Below are positions 54,226-62,623 of a stretch of DNA of 64,000 nt, one piece after another. The notes beneath the pieces were generated by a model, which was not told the DNA's origin, made no database searches, and was given only the letters and a program-made list of their open reading frames with translations. Within the stretch, counting starts at the first letter, position 1, and the number at the start of each line of letters is the position of its first letter. Source of the DNA: Paenibacillus macerans. GTDB lineage: Bacteria > Bacillota > Bacilli > Paenibacillales > Paenibacillaceae. The stretch covers positions 372,001-436,000 of the forward strand of contig NZ_UGSI01000002.1 in NCBI RefSeq assembly GCF_900454495.1, in the 5' to 3' direction. A program made the translations under genes and the position numbers.

Positions 54226-55524
54226 ATGAACAGAAAATGGTCGGCAGCAGTTATTTTGGTTATGGTTGCGGCGCTGGTTTTATCGGGATGCGGAGGCGGA
54301 AAAGGCGCTTCCGGCGGCGGGAGCGCGGAAGGCGGGAAAGAAAAAGTAAACTTGACCTTCTCCGTCTGGGGAGACGTGAACGCCGGCGCCAACGAGCAGA
54401 AGCTGGCGGATGAATTCAACGCGGCGCATCCGGATATCCAGGTCAAATTCGAACCGATTCCAAGCGACGGCTACGGCACGAAGCTGACCACTTCGCTGGC
54501 CGCCGGGCAGGCCCCGGATGTGTTCCTGATCGGTGAAGGCGATTATTTCAAATATGTCGATAAGGGTGTCATTGAACCGCTTGACGATTATTTGAAGAAC
54601 GACAGCTCCTTCTCCCTGGACATCTTCCAGAAGGACCTGATCGACAACATGAAGATCAACGGCAAGCAGTATTATTTGCCGAAGGATTTCAATCCGCTGG
54701 CCTTGTGGTACAACAAGCGGATGTTCGACGAAGCGCAGCTGCCGTATCCGACGGACGACTGGACCTGGGATGACCTGATTGCTGCTGCGCAGAAACTGAC
54801 CAAAAAAGACGGCGGCAAATATACGCAATTCGGCTTCAACGCCACGAAATGGGAGTATCCGATTTACACTTATCTGTGGGATCACGGAACGGACATCGCC
54901 AATGAGGACGGCACCCAAGCGGAAGGTTACATCAACGGCGACAAGACCGTGGCCGCCCTGGAAAAATACGTGGCCTTGTCCAAAGGAGAAGGCCGCGTCT
55001 CCCCGACGCCGCAGGATACGGAAACGATGGGCGGAGACTCTTCGATGTTCATGACCGACAAGCTGGCGATGATGGTGACCGGACGCTGGATCAAAGGGGA
55101 TCTGGACAAGTCGGACGTACAGTATGGCTCGGCTTTGATCCCCAAAGGGGAAGACGGGACTAGAACGAGCATCATCGCCAGCGCCGGCTGGGCCGTCAAC
55201 GCCGCCAGCAAGCATAAGCAGGAAGCCTACGAGCTGGTGAAATGGCTGTCCGGCACCGACGCCCAGAAGCTGCGCGCGGAGAACAGCAAGGTGCTGCCCG
55301 CCACCGTCGCCGAACTGGATCAGGTGAAGGAGGCGGAAGTAGCCGACAAACCGGTGATCGAAATGATGAACTACGCGAAAAAACCGGTCACGATGCGTTC
55401 GGCCAACGGCCCGGTATTCGTCGAGGAGTTCACCAAGGCGCTGGAGAAAATCTTGCTGGGCAAACAGGATGTCAAGGGGGCGCTCGATGAAGCCGCCAAA
55501 AATGTGGACGGCAAAATCAAGTAA
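54226..55524 (+). CDS. Sugar ABC transporter substrate-binding lipoprotein
   Basis: 432 residues. Lipoprotein signal peptide with lipobox VLSGCGGG, then a type I extracellular binding protein: FSVWGDVNAGANEQKLADEF, AGQAPDVFLIGEGDYFKYVD, LALWYNKRMFDEAQLPYP. It delivers an oligosaccharide to the two permeases downstream. AAGGGAGG precedes the ATG. Confidence 0.95.
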   Translation: MNRKWSAAVILVMVAALVLSGCGGGKGASGGGSAEGGKEKVNLTFSVWGDVNAGANEQKLADEFNAAHPDIQVKFEPIPSDGYGTKLTTSLAAGQAPDVFLIGEGDYFKYVDKGVIEPLDDYLKNDSSFSLDIFQKDLIDNMKINGKQYYLPKDFNPLALWYNKRMFDEAQLPYPTDDWTWDDLIAAAQKLTKKDGGKYTQFGFNATKWEYPIYTYLWDHGTDIANEDGTQAEGYINGDKTVAALEKYVALSKGEGRVSPTPQDTETMGGDSSMFMTDKLAMMVTGRWIKGDLDKSDVQYGSALIPKGEDGTRTSIIASAGWAVNAASKHKQEAYELVKWLSGTDAQKLRAENSKVLPATVAELDQVKEAEVADKPVIEMMNYAKKPVTMRSANGPVFVEEFTKALEKILLGKQDVKGALDEAAKNVDGKIK

Positions 55525-55533
55525 GCGACCGGC

Positions 55534-55572
55534 GGGTGAAGCGGGGGGCGTGCAGCGCTCTTCGCTTCACCC
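55534..55572 (+). other. Intra-operon stem-loop after the binding-protein gene
   Basis: GGGTGAAGCG and CGCTTCACCC form a perfect 10-bp stem with no T-run. Such hairpins often protect the upstream binding-protein mRNA and give it higher expression than the permeases. Confidence 0.65.
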
Positions 55573-55595
55573 CGTCTCATCAAGGAGGTTTTTCC

Positions 55596-56492
55596 ATGCG
55601 TAATTCAAAATCGGAACGCGCCGGGTACTTGTTCATTCTTCCCTGGTTGCTCGGGCTGCTGCTGTTCACCATCGGTCCGATGCTGTTCTCCTTGCTGCTG
55701 GCTTTCAGCAAGTGGGACATCATCACCGGGGTCAAATCGATCGAGTGGGTCGGGGTGGACAATTTCCGGGCGATTTTTCAGGACGATCTGTTTTACCAGT
55801 CTTTAAAAGTGACCTTTGTGTTTGCGCTTGTTTCCGTGCCCCTGTACCAGATTCTCTCCCTGCTCGCGGCGATGCTGCTGAACATGCGAAGCCGGGGCAT
55901 GAAGCTGTTCAGGCTGATTTACTTTATGCCTTCGGTCATTCCGGCGGTCGCCGTGTCGATGATGTGGGTGATGATCTTTAACCCGGAATACGGGATTCTG
56001 AACCGGGCTTTGGCCTTGTTCGGCATCCAGGGACCGGCTTGGCTGCAGGACCCTTCCTACGCGCTGGGGGCGCTGATTGTCATGGGCATCTGGGGGATCG
56101 GCAACACGATCATCATTTATTTGTCCGGGCTGCAAGGGGTTCCGGAGGAGCTGTACGAAGCGGCCGAACTGGACGGGGCGGGCCGTTTGCGCCGTTTTTC
56201 CAGCATTACGCTGCCGATGATCTCGCCGACGATCTTTTTTAATCTGATCATGGGGATTATCGGCGGATTCCAGTATTTCACCCAGGCCTTTGTCATGACG
56301 AACGGCGGGCCGCTCAACTCGACGCTGTTCTACAATTTGTATCTGTACAACAAAGCGTTCCAGGATTATGAAATGGGTTACGCTTCCGCGCTGTCCTGGA
56401 TTTTGTTCGTGATCATCCTCGTCTTCACGCTCCTCGTCATCCGCAGTTCTTCCATGTGGGTGTACTACCAGGGCGACGACGAAAAGGATTAA
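55596..56492 (+). CDS. Sugar ABC transporter permease, MalF/MsmF type
   Basis: 298 residues, six helices. The EAA loop that contacts the ATPase is ELYEAAELDGAGRLRRFSSI. ATG 55596 has AAGGAGG 7 bp before. No ATPase gene is in the locus, so a shared MsmX-type ATPase is expected elsewhere. Confidence 0.95.
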   Translation: MRNSKSERAGYLFILPWLLGLLLFTIGPMLFSLLLAFSKWDIITGVKSIEWVGVDNFRAIFQDDLFYQSLKVTFVFALVSVPLYQILSLLAAMLLNMRSRGMKLFRLIYFMPSVIPAVAVSMMWVMIFNPEYGILNRALALFGIQGPAWLQDPSYALGALIVMGIWGIGNTIIIYLSGLQGVPEELYEAAELDGAGRLRRFSSITLPMISPTIFFNLIMGIIGGFQYFTQAFVMTNGGPLNSTLFYNLYLYNKAFQDYEMGYASALSWILFVIILVFTLLVIRSSSMWVYYQGDDEKD

Positions 56493-56507
56493 AGGAGGCG
56501 CAAGCGA

Positions 56508-57347
56508 ATGGAACGCAATCTCAAAAAAATAAGCATATCCGGGATCATAAGCCAGTTGGTGCTGATTGCCGGGGCGGCGGTGGTAATTGTTCCGCTGCTG
56601 TGGACCTTTTTTACGTCTTTGAAAACGCCGGCCGAGGTGTTCAAGGACAACTTCTTCCCGACGACCTGGCTGTGGAGCAATTATGCCGACGCCGTGCGGG
56701 CGATCCCGTTTTTCACTTTTTTGCTCAACACGCTGATCATTTTGCTTCCGGTGCTGATCGGAACCGTGTTTTCGGCGGCTCTATGCGCTTACGGCTTCGC
56801 CAGATTCCGCTTCAAAGGGAAAAAAGCGCTGTTTCTCGTTTTGCTGGCGACGATGATGCTGCCTTCCCAGGTGACGCTGATCCCGATGTTTATCATGTTC
56901 AAGGAGGCGGGCTGGGTCGATACGTTTTTGCCGCTGATCGTGCCGTCTTTTTTCGGGGGCGGGGCGTTTAATATCTTTCTGATCCGCCAATTTATGCGGG
57001 CGATCCCCCGCGATCTCGACGAATCGGCGTTTGTGGACGGGGCAAACCGGATGCAGATCTTCTTGCGCATCATTTTGCCGTTGTCCATGGCGCCGCTGAT
57101 CGCCGTAGCCATTTTTACCTTTATGGGCGTTTGGAACGATTTCCAAGGACCTTTGATTTATTTGAATTCCACGGAAAAATACACCCTGGCGCTGGGCCTC
57201 TCGATGTTCAAGGGGCTCTACAATGTCGAATGGAACATGCTGATGGCGGCTACGATCCTGATTATGCTGCCGGCGCTGATCGTCTTTTTTATCGCCCAAA
57301 AATACTTCATCGAAGGCATCTCCATCTCTTCGGCGATTAAAGGCTGA
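56508..57347 (+). CDS. Sugar ABC transporter permease, MalG/MsmG type
   Basis: 279 residues, six helices, EAA loop DLDESAFVDGANRMQIFLRI. It starts 15 bp after the first permease and forms the heterodimeric membrane pore with it. Confidence 0.95.
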   Translation: MERNLKKISISGIISQLVLIAGAAVVIVPLLWTFFTSLKTPAEVFKDNFFPTTWLWSNYADAVRAIPFFTFLLNTLIILLPVLIGTVFSAALCAYGFARFRFKGKKALFLVLLATMMLPSQVTLIPMFIMFKEAGWVDTFLPLIVPSFFGGGAFNIFLIRQFMRAIPRDLDESAFVDGANRMQIFLRIILPLSMAPLIAVAIFTFMGVWNDFQGPLIYLNSTEKYTLALGLSMFKGLYNVEWNMLMAATILIMLPALIVFFIAQKYFIEGISISSAIKG

Positions 57348-57368
57348 TTTATATCAAGGAGGAAGTTC

Positions 57369-59576
57369 ATGAGCCGATTAACGAGCAGACACCCACTTAA
57401 TCTTTATTATCACGGCGGCGAATACGTCAAAATTTGCGGCTCGCAGGACGGGTATTTCCCCGATTTCGGCCATCATCTCGCGGGCGAGATGGGAGGCGTA
57501 TGGCTGCATCCGATCAAGCTGCTGGACGGTTTTTGGCTGAAGGTGACGGATCTGGAGCGGGGCATTTCCGTTTGGGCAAGAGCCGACGCTTTTGTGAGCG
57601 AGCCTTGGGGCGGCCGTTTTGAATACGATCACTGGCTGGGCCATATTCCGGTTTCCATCGAGCGTTCTCAATTCGCGCCGGAGCGGGAAAAAGGGTTCGT
57701 CGCCGATTACCGCGTCTTTGCCAATGCCGGGCTGCCCGTACGTTTGCGGTTGGAGCTGCTCGTGCGGACGGACCTTAGACCGGTTTGGTTTTCGGAGCAG
57801 GCCGGCGTCGTGGACGGGGAACGGGATGTGCCGGTGGAGATCGCAGGCCGCCAGGCGCTGGTCAAGGATCAGGAGCATCCGTGGTTCGTACGGGTGGGGA
57901 CGGACTTGCCCGGCGATGCCGCGGAGGCTGGTCCGGAGTTGTACGGACCTGAATTTACGGCGGGGGCCGGCTGCGGGATCGCTTTTGCCGCGGAGGTGGA
58001 GCTTCAGGCGGGGGGAACGTTCGATTTCCGGCTGTTTGCGGCCGGTTCGTATACCTCGCGGGAGGAGTGCGACCGTTCCTACGAGCTGATTTCGCAGCGG
58101 CATGAAGCGCTGCTTGCGGAGAAACAGGCGTTGTACCGGGAAATCGCGGAAAGGGCCAACCTGGAAATCGAGGGCGAACCGGGATTGAACGAAGCTTTTG
58201 CCTGGGCCAAGTGGAACAATCAGTGGCTGGTGCAGACGGTCGACGGGCTGGGCCGCGGCTTGACCGCCGGGGGACCGACGTATCCCTGGTGGTTCGGCTG
58301 CGACAGCACCTATGCGCTGCAGGGCGTGTTGGCCATCGGCGACCCCGTGCTGGCGAAGGATACGCTGGATTTGCTGCTGAAAAAGTCGGAGGAAACGAAC
58401 GGCAACGGGCGAGTCGTGCATGAGATCACGACGCTGGGGGCGGTGGCCAATCCGGGCAATACCCAGGAGACTGCGCATTATATCGCGTTTGTGTGGGAGC
58501 TGTTTCAATGGACCGGCGATGAAGCGCTGCTGCGCCGCCACTATGGCTATTGTGTGAAAGGGATCGATTGGCTGCTGGGGGAAATGGACCCCGACGGTGA
58601 TTTGTTCCCTTCCGGCTACGGGATTATCGAAATCGCCGGGCTCAACATGGAGCTGATCGACAGCGCCGTTTATACCGCCCAAGCGCTGCGGGCGATGGCC
58701 GCCATGAGCGGGTTCTTTGGCGAGCATGAGCGGTCGGCGAAATACGGCGAGCTGGCCGAGCGGGCGGCCGAGGCCGTCAATCGGGTTTTCTGGCGCGAAG
58801 CGGATGGCTTGTACGCCGACGCTGTAGCGCCCCGCGAAATGGTCGCGGCCAAGCGGGAGGCCATGGTGTCCCTGGCGGAGAAACACGGGGTTGCCGGGTA
58901 CGGGGAGTACATGGAGCGGATCCTTCAGGACACCGCCGGCCAGGAAGGAGACATCCCTTGGCTGCTGAACAAAAACTGGGTGATCGTCACGCCGATGGAG
59001 GCGGGCATCGCCGATCCGGACAAAGCCGCCAGAGCGCTGGAAACGATGCGGTCGGACGTTTTTGTCGGCGAGTATGGCACCTATCTGTCCGGCATCCTCC
59101 AGCAGGGGACGATGACGATTTCAACCGGCGTCCATGCCGTGGCCGAAGCGGAAAACGGGCACCCGGACGAGGCGCTGGAGCTGCTGCGCCGGATGCTGCG
59201 CACGTTCTCCTCGGCGCTGCCCGGCTCTTTTTCCGAGATGTCCCCGGACTACGGTTGCGTGGTGCAGGCCTGGACCCTTTACGCGCTGGCGGTGCCGGTC
59301 GTCCGCGGATTTTTCGGCGTCCGGCCGCAGGCGCACCGGCGCGTGCTGCGCTTAAACCCGCAGCTGCCGGCCGCTTGGCATGACCGCGAATGCAAGCTCA
59401 GCGGGCTGAACATCGCCGGCGTCCGGTTTGATATCGTGATCAGGCCCGGAACGGACGGGCAGGGCCGTGTAGTCACCGTACGCAATGATGAAAGATGGCG
59501 CGTGGTGCTGGAGCTGAACGGGGAGCGCCTGGAAAGCGACGAGCCTTGGATCGAGTGGGAAGTTGGCGGGAAGTAG
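57369..59576 (+). CDS. Glycogen debranching enzyme-like alpha-glucosidase ((alpha/alpha)6 barrel)
   Basis: 735 residues. The N-terminal 250 residues form a beta-sandwich domain. The catalytic barrel shows GGPTYPWWFGCDSTYALQGV, close to the AGYPWFFGRDS segment of amylo-alpha-1,6-glucosidase (GDE C) domains, plus DLFPSGYGIIEIAGLNMELID and MTISTGVHAVAEAE. By context it trims branched or longer alpha-glucans or glucosides after import and feeds the GH65 phosphorylase. No signal peptide, so intracellular. Exact linkage unknown. Confidence 0.75.
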   Translation: MSRLTSRHPLNLYYHGGEYVKICGSQDGYFPDFGHHLAGEMGGVWLHPIKLLDGFWLKVTDLERGISVWARADAFVSEPWGGRFEYDHWLGHIPVSIERSQFAPEREKGFVADYRVFANAGLPVRLRLELLVRTDLRPVWFSEQAGVVDGERDVPVEIAGRQALVKDQEHPWFVRVGTDLPGDAAEAGPELYGPEFTAGAGCGIAFAAEVELQAGGTFDFRLFAAGSYTSREECDRSYELISQRHEALLAEKQALYREIAERANLEIEGEPGLNEAFAWAKWNNQWLVQTVDGLGRGLTAGGPTYPWWFGCDSTYALQGVLAIGDPVLAKDTLDLLLKKSEETNGNGRVVHEITTLGAVANPGNTQETAHYIAFVWELFQWTGDEALLRRHYGYCVKGIDWLLGEMDPDGDLFPSGYGIIEIAGLNMELIDSAVYTAQALRAMAAMSGFFGEHERSAKYGELAERAAEAVNRVFWREADGLYADAVAPREMVAAKREAMVSLAEKHGVAGYGEYMERILQDTAGQEGDIPWLLNKNWVIVTPMEAGIADPDKAARALETMRSDVFVGEYGTYLSGILQQGTMTISTGVHAVAEAENGHPDEALELLRRMLRTFSSALPGSFSEMSPDYGCVVQAWTLYALAVPVVRGFFGVRPQAHRRVLRLNPQLPAAWHDRECKLSGLNIAGVRFDIVIRPGTDGQGRVVTVRNDERWRVVLELNGERLESDEPWIEWEVGGK

Positions 59577-59640
59577 AGGGAAGTAGAAGGAAGTAGAAGG
59601 AAGAAGAGGGGAGGTGAGGTGAGGGGAGGAGAGGGAAGAT
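59573..59640. repeat. GGAAGTAGA minisatellite at the end of the debranching-like gene
   Basis: Units of 9-10 bp (GGAAGTAGAG, GGAAGTAGAA, GGAAGAAGAG) turn into GAGGTGAGG repeats. The first overlaps the stop codon. Confidence 0.7.
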
Positions 59641-59722
59641 GCTCGATGATTTGGGGCGTTTTTCACTAAAAAACTCCACCTGGCGCCGATCCTTAAAATT
59701 CACCGCCCGGCCCAACGTTCTG

Positions 59723-59901
59723 ATTGGAAAAATCCAATAGAATGGAAATTCAGTCATAAATACAATGCCCAGATTGGATATTTCCAACAGATGAGGTTCA
59801 GCAGACGCAAAACGGCGCCATTCGGGCAAAATCTATTGGATTTTTCCAATAAGAGCTCAAAATGCGTTTGGTAGCTGGAAATTCTATTGGATTTATCCAA
59901 C
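59723..59901. repeat. Quartet element, motif ATTGGA-wwww-TCCAAy
   Basis: Dyads ATTGGAAAAATCCAAT (59723), ATTGGATATTTCCAAC (59773), ATTGGATTTTTCCAAT (59835) and ATTGGATTTATCCAAC (59886): spacing 50, 62 and 51 bp. Flanking bases (AATAG versus CTATT) show two forward and two inverted copies. It ends 45 bp before pgmB. Confidence 0.85.
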
Positions 59902-59945
59902 GTGGGGTACTATTGAAAAAAGTGGATAGGAGTGTTCTGGACAAT

Positions 59946-60620
59946 ATGGAATTGAAAGCGGTCATTTTTGACTTGGACGGGGTGATCACCGATACCGCCG
60001 AGTATCATTTCATCGCTTGGAAGCAGCTTGCCGAAGAACTGGGCATCGCCATCGACCGGGCGTTTAACGAGCAGCTTAAAGGCATCAGCCGGATGGAATC
60101 GCTGGAACGGATTCTTATTCACGGCGGGAAGGCGGATGCTTATACGCCGGAGGAAAAAGAGGACATGGCGAGGCGGAAAAACGAGCATTACGTTTCACTG
60201 CTGGAGCGCCTGAAACCGGAGGATACGTATCCGGGCATACGTGAGCTGCTGCTGGAAATGCAGCGCGAGGGGATTCCGGCGGTCATCGCGTCGGCCAGCA
60301 AAAACGCGCCGCAGATTCTCCACGCTCTGGAGCTCACGGAATTATTCAGTTACGTGGTGCCGCCGGATTCGGTTAAGCGGGGCAAACCCGCCCCGGATCT
60401 GTTCCTGCGCGGAGCCGAGGAGATCGGCGTGCCGCCGAAGGCGTGCATCGGCGTCGAGGACGCCCAGGCCGGGATCGAAGCGATTAAGGCAGCGGGCATG
60501 ACCGCAGTGGGCATCGGCGAGGAAGCCGCGCTCACCGCGTCGGGGGCGGACGTTGTCCTGCCGGATACCACAGGGCTGAATGTAGCCTTTTTACGGAAAA
60601 CGTTGGACTTCAAAAGCTGA
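59946..60620 (+). CDS. pgmB: Beta-phosphoglucomutase
   Basis: 224 residues, HAD superfamily: nucleophile Asp in VIFDLDGVITDTAEYHF, cap-domain GISRMESLERIL, SASKNAP, and SVKRGKPAPDLFL with GVEDAQAGIEAIKAAG as motifs III and IV. It turns beta-glucose-1-phosphate, the product of GH65 phosphorylases, into glucose-6-phosphate. AGGAG lies 13 bp before the ATG, slightly far. Confidence 0.95.
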   Translation: MELKAVIFDLDGVITDTAEYHFIAWKQLAEELGIAIDRAFNEQLKGISRMESLERILIHGGKADAYTPEEKEDMARRKNEHYVSLLERLKPEDTYPGIRELLLEMQREGIPAVIASASKNAPQILHALELTELFSYVVPPDSVKRGKPAPDLFLRGAEEIGVPPKACIGVEDAQAGIEAIKAAGMTAVGIGEEAALTASGADVVLPDTTGLNVAFLRKTLDFKS

Positions 60621-60638
60621 ACTGTTCGAACCAAGTGT

Positions 60639-60680
60639 AGGGGCGGACCGAAGTATCATCACTTCGGCCAGCCCCTTTTT
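60639..60680 (+). terminator. Rho-independent terminator of the alpha-glucoside locus
   Basis: GGGGC-G-GA-CCGAAGT...ACTTCGG-CCA-GCCCC followed by TTTTT. Confidence 0.85.
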
Positions 60681-60824
60681 GGAGTAAAAATAAAACAATC
60701 TATGCTACGATTTAGATGCCAATAAAAATAAATTTACAAATCCCTGATTAGCTTCCTCTCTAAAGATATCAACGTCTTCATTTATCGGAATATATTGATT
60801 TTCTTTAAATAAAGAGGCTCAAAA

Positions 60825-61012
60825 CCGAGATCAGTGCTTGGCAAAATAAATGTCTTGGTATCCCTGGATGCTGCTTTGCACGATTATCCCTCTTGTTCAG
60901 GGGGTGGAGGGGAGGGGCTAATCAAGGTCCTTTTCCCGATCAAACGGGATAATCGTGCAAAGCGTCCGGACAGCGGATGTTAATCTGCCGACCAACCGGC
61001 CTTCCCTGTCAA
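60825..61012. repeat. MITE-like element, copy A, with shared flanks
   Basis: Ends CTTTGCACGATTATCCC (60874-60890) and GGGATAATCGTGCAAAG (60946-60962) bound an 89-bp core. Flanks on both sides (CTCAAAACCGAGATCAGTGC on the left, ACAGCGGATGTTAATCTGCC on the right) match those of copy B, so a larger block was duplicated. Confidence 0.8.
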
Positions 61013-61229
61013 ACGAGAATTATTGTCACGAGGGATGAATGAGTCATTGGCAGATGCAGGAATAGGTCCAGCCAATGAAAATACCACTAAAGCAGATGCA
61101 ATTGTAGCTACTACTCTTCTTTTAAATCCTTTCACGAGCAACTCTCTCCCAATGAAGGAATATTATGGTACAATATTGATTACAGAATATATTTACCATG
61201 ATAGCAACGAGAAAGGGCAAATTTTCAAA

Positions 61230-61607
61230 ATGGTGAAAATTTTAAGGAAAAGAAACTTAATTATTTTAGGTTTCATAATTCTTCTATTTGGAGTGTACAC
61301 GATTGATTGGAGCGGGACGCCACAACCTGTAAAAGCAGTTAATCACTATCTAATGTTAGTTCAAAAGAAAAATGCTCAAGACGCCTATCAAATGTTGTAT
61401 ATCCAAAACAGTAAAAGTAGATTATATTTTGAGACGTACAAAGAGAGTGTATACAGCGATCCATTGATCGAGTACAAAATTAAAGGCTCTTCAAAAATAG
61501 ACAAGAAGATTTATTACGTATCGACATATATAAATATGGATGGTTGGGAGACAGATCATACCTTCGAAGTAAGGAAAATCGACGGTAAATGGAAGATTGT
61601 ATACTAA
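61230..61607 (+). CDS. Small membrane-anchored protein, AT-rich gene
   Basis: 125 residues: basic start MVKILRKRN, one hydrophobic helix (LIILGFIILLFGVYTIDW), then an extracytoplasmic domain resembling NTF2-like or DUF4878 folds (AVNHYLMLVQKKNAQDAYQM...TFEVRKIDGKWKIVY). The gene is clearly more AT-rich than the rest of the window, suggesting later acquisition. The longer frame from 61023 has no ribosome site. Confidence 0.6.
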   Translation: MVKILRKRNLIILGFIILLFGVYTIDWSGTPQPVKAVNHYLMLVQKKNAQDAYQMLYIQNSKSRLYFETYKESVYSDPLIEYKIKGSSKIDKKIYYVSTYINMDGWETDHTFEVRKIDGKWKIVY

Positions 61608-61678
61608 AGCAACTGTTGTGGGGCTAAGAAAATAGTAAGACCCCTGGCGTAGCACCAATTAAAATTAATAGCGGAAAA

Positions 61679-62060
61679 AGGGACTCAAAACCGAGATCAG
61701 TGCTTGACAAAATAAATTATGACTTTGGCTCTGAGGTGGCTGTCTATAGCGTTCGTGTCTTGGTACCCCTGCATGCTGCTTTGCACAATTATCCCTTTTA
61801 TTCAGAGGGGAGAGGGTGAGGCTAATCACGGTCCTTTCATTTTTTTCGGTGTCTTGCCCCATTCCTCCCGTCAGGTCTGCTTTACTTCTCCATAAATCTC
61901 CTTCTTACAAACCTGTCTAGCGATCTCGAACATGCTGCTTCTCCCAAACCTATTTTCTTCTCCTGAATTTATCTTCCTCTCTGCTTCCGGATCAAATGGG
62001 ATAATCGTGCAAAGCGTCTGGACAGTGGATGTTGATCTGCCGATATTTCTTGCCACGATC
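61679..62060. repeat. MITE-like element, copy B, with shared flanks
   Basis: Ends CTTTGCACAATTATCCC (61779-61795) and GGGATAATCGTGCAAAG (61998-62014) bound 236 bp. Its inside matches copy C at 20569 in inverted orientation. The right flank (CTGGACAGTGGATGTTGATC) runs straight into a transposase remnant. Confidence 0.8.
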
Positions 62061-62222
62061 GGTTACATTCAACAAGAATGCCGGTTTTGTAGCGCCCATA
62101 GTGTCTTGTGAAGTAATGACGACGTCGATAAACCTTGATGCGATTATAGAGCCCTTCGACTGTTGCGTTTGTCCAGCGACAGGATGGTAGTTCACGATCT
62201 CTTCTTGCCAATTCTGCATCGT
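62020..62222 (-). pseudogene. ISL3-like transposase C-terminal remnant
   Basis: Two frames together give NWQEEIVNYHP then RWTNATVEGLYNRIKVYRRR and HYFTRHYGRYKTGILVECNR, which match the C-terminus of ISL3/IS1165-type transposases (the T-N-x-x-V-E-G-x-x-N-R-I-K motif). The frameshift lies near 62175. The rest of the gene is gone. Confidence 0.7.
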
Positions 62223-62335
62223 TTTCAGCGAGAAGTAACAGTTGTTACAACGGTCTTATTTAACTTCTGTATAATATTTGTGTAGCCAGTTAGACAATTC
62301 GATATTAGGTCAAATGTAAATTGGAGGTATAAATA

Positions 62336-62509
62336 ATGAAGTCCATTCGTTTTTTAATGAAATCATTTCGATTTTGGTTAGTTTTAATTCCGTTTTTCGT
62401 TATTGTTGTAAATACTTCGGTAAATGATGGCTACAACATACTATTGGCCATATTTGGTCCGTTGGTTTGGTTATACGATTTTTTTTATTCCATTTCCAGA
62501 GAAACTTAA
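62336..62509 (+). CDS. Small two-helix membrane protein
   Basis: 57 residues: MKSIRFLMKSFRFWLVLIPF and two hydrophobic stretches (WLVLIPFFVIVVN, ILLAIFGPLVWLYDFFY). TTGGAGG is 8 bp before the ATG. A TATAAT-like hexamer is at about 62269. No family recognised; AT-rich like its surroundings. Confidence 0.65.
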   Translation: MKSIRFLMKSFRFWLVLIPFFVIVVNTSVNDGYNILLAIFGPLVWLYDFFYSISRET

Positions 62510-62514
62510 AGAAG

Positions 62515-62543
62515 GGCGTTCCCCATGTTCCAGGAACGCCTTT
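62515..62543. terminator. Stem-loop after the small membrane protein
   Basis: GGCGTTCC...GGAACGCC followed by TTTCC. Weak T-run. Confidence 0.55.
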
Positions 62544-62623
62544 CCGTTGATGAATATTCGCTTCCATTCCAGCCGGGTTACATAGCATACGTTCGTATGT
62601 ATGTCTCAAACATACATTTTCTA

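Noticed and set aside
57378..58886. 502-codon minus-strand frame opposite the debranching-like gene
   Set aside because: Shadow frame; the plus strand has conserved motifs and operon context.
13225..59901. CRISPR arrays as an explanation for the spaced intergenic motifs
   Set aside because: Only four short motifs per element, two of them inverted, repeats too short and no cas genes in the window.
61023..61229. N-terminal extension of the 61230 gene
   Set aside because: No ribosome site at 61023; the extension has no helix or domain, while MVKILRKRN plus a hydrophobic helix is a natural start.
61871..62056. A 61-codon gene inside MITE-like copy B
   Set aside because: The frame is not kept in the matching part of copy C at 20569 and has no ribosome site.
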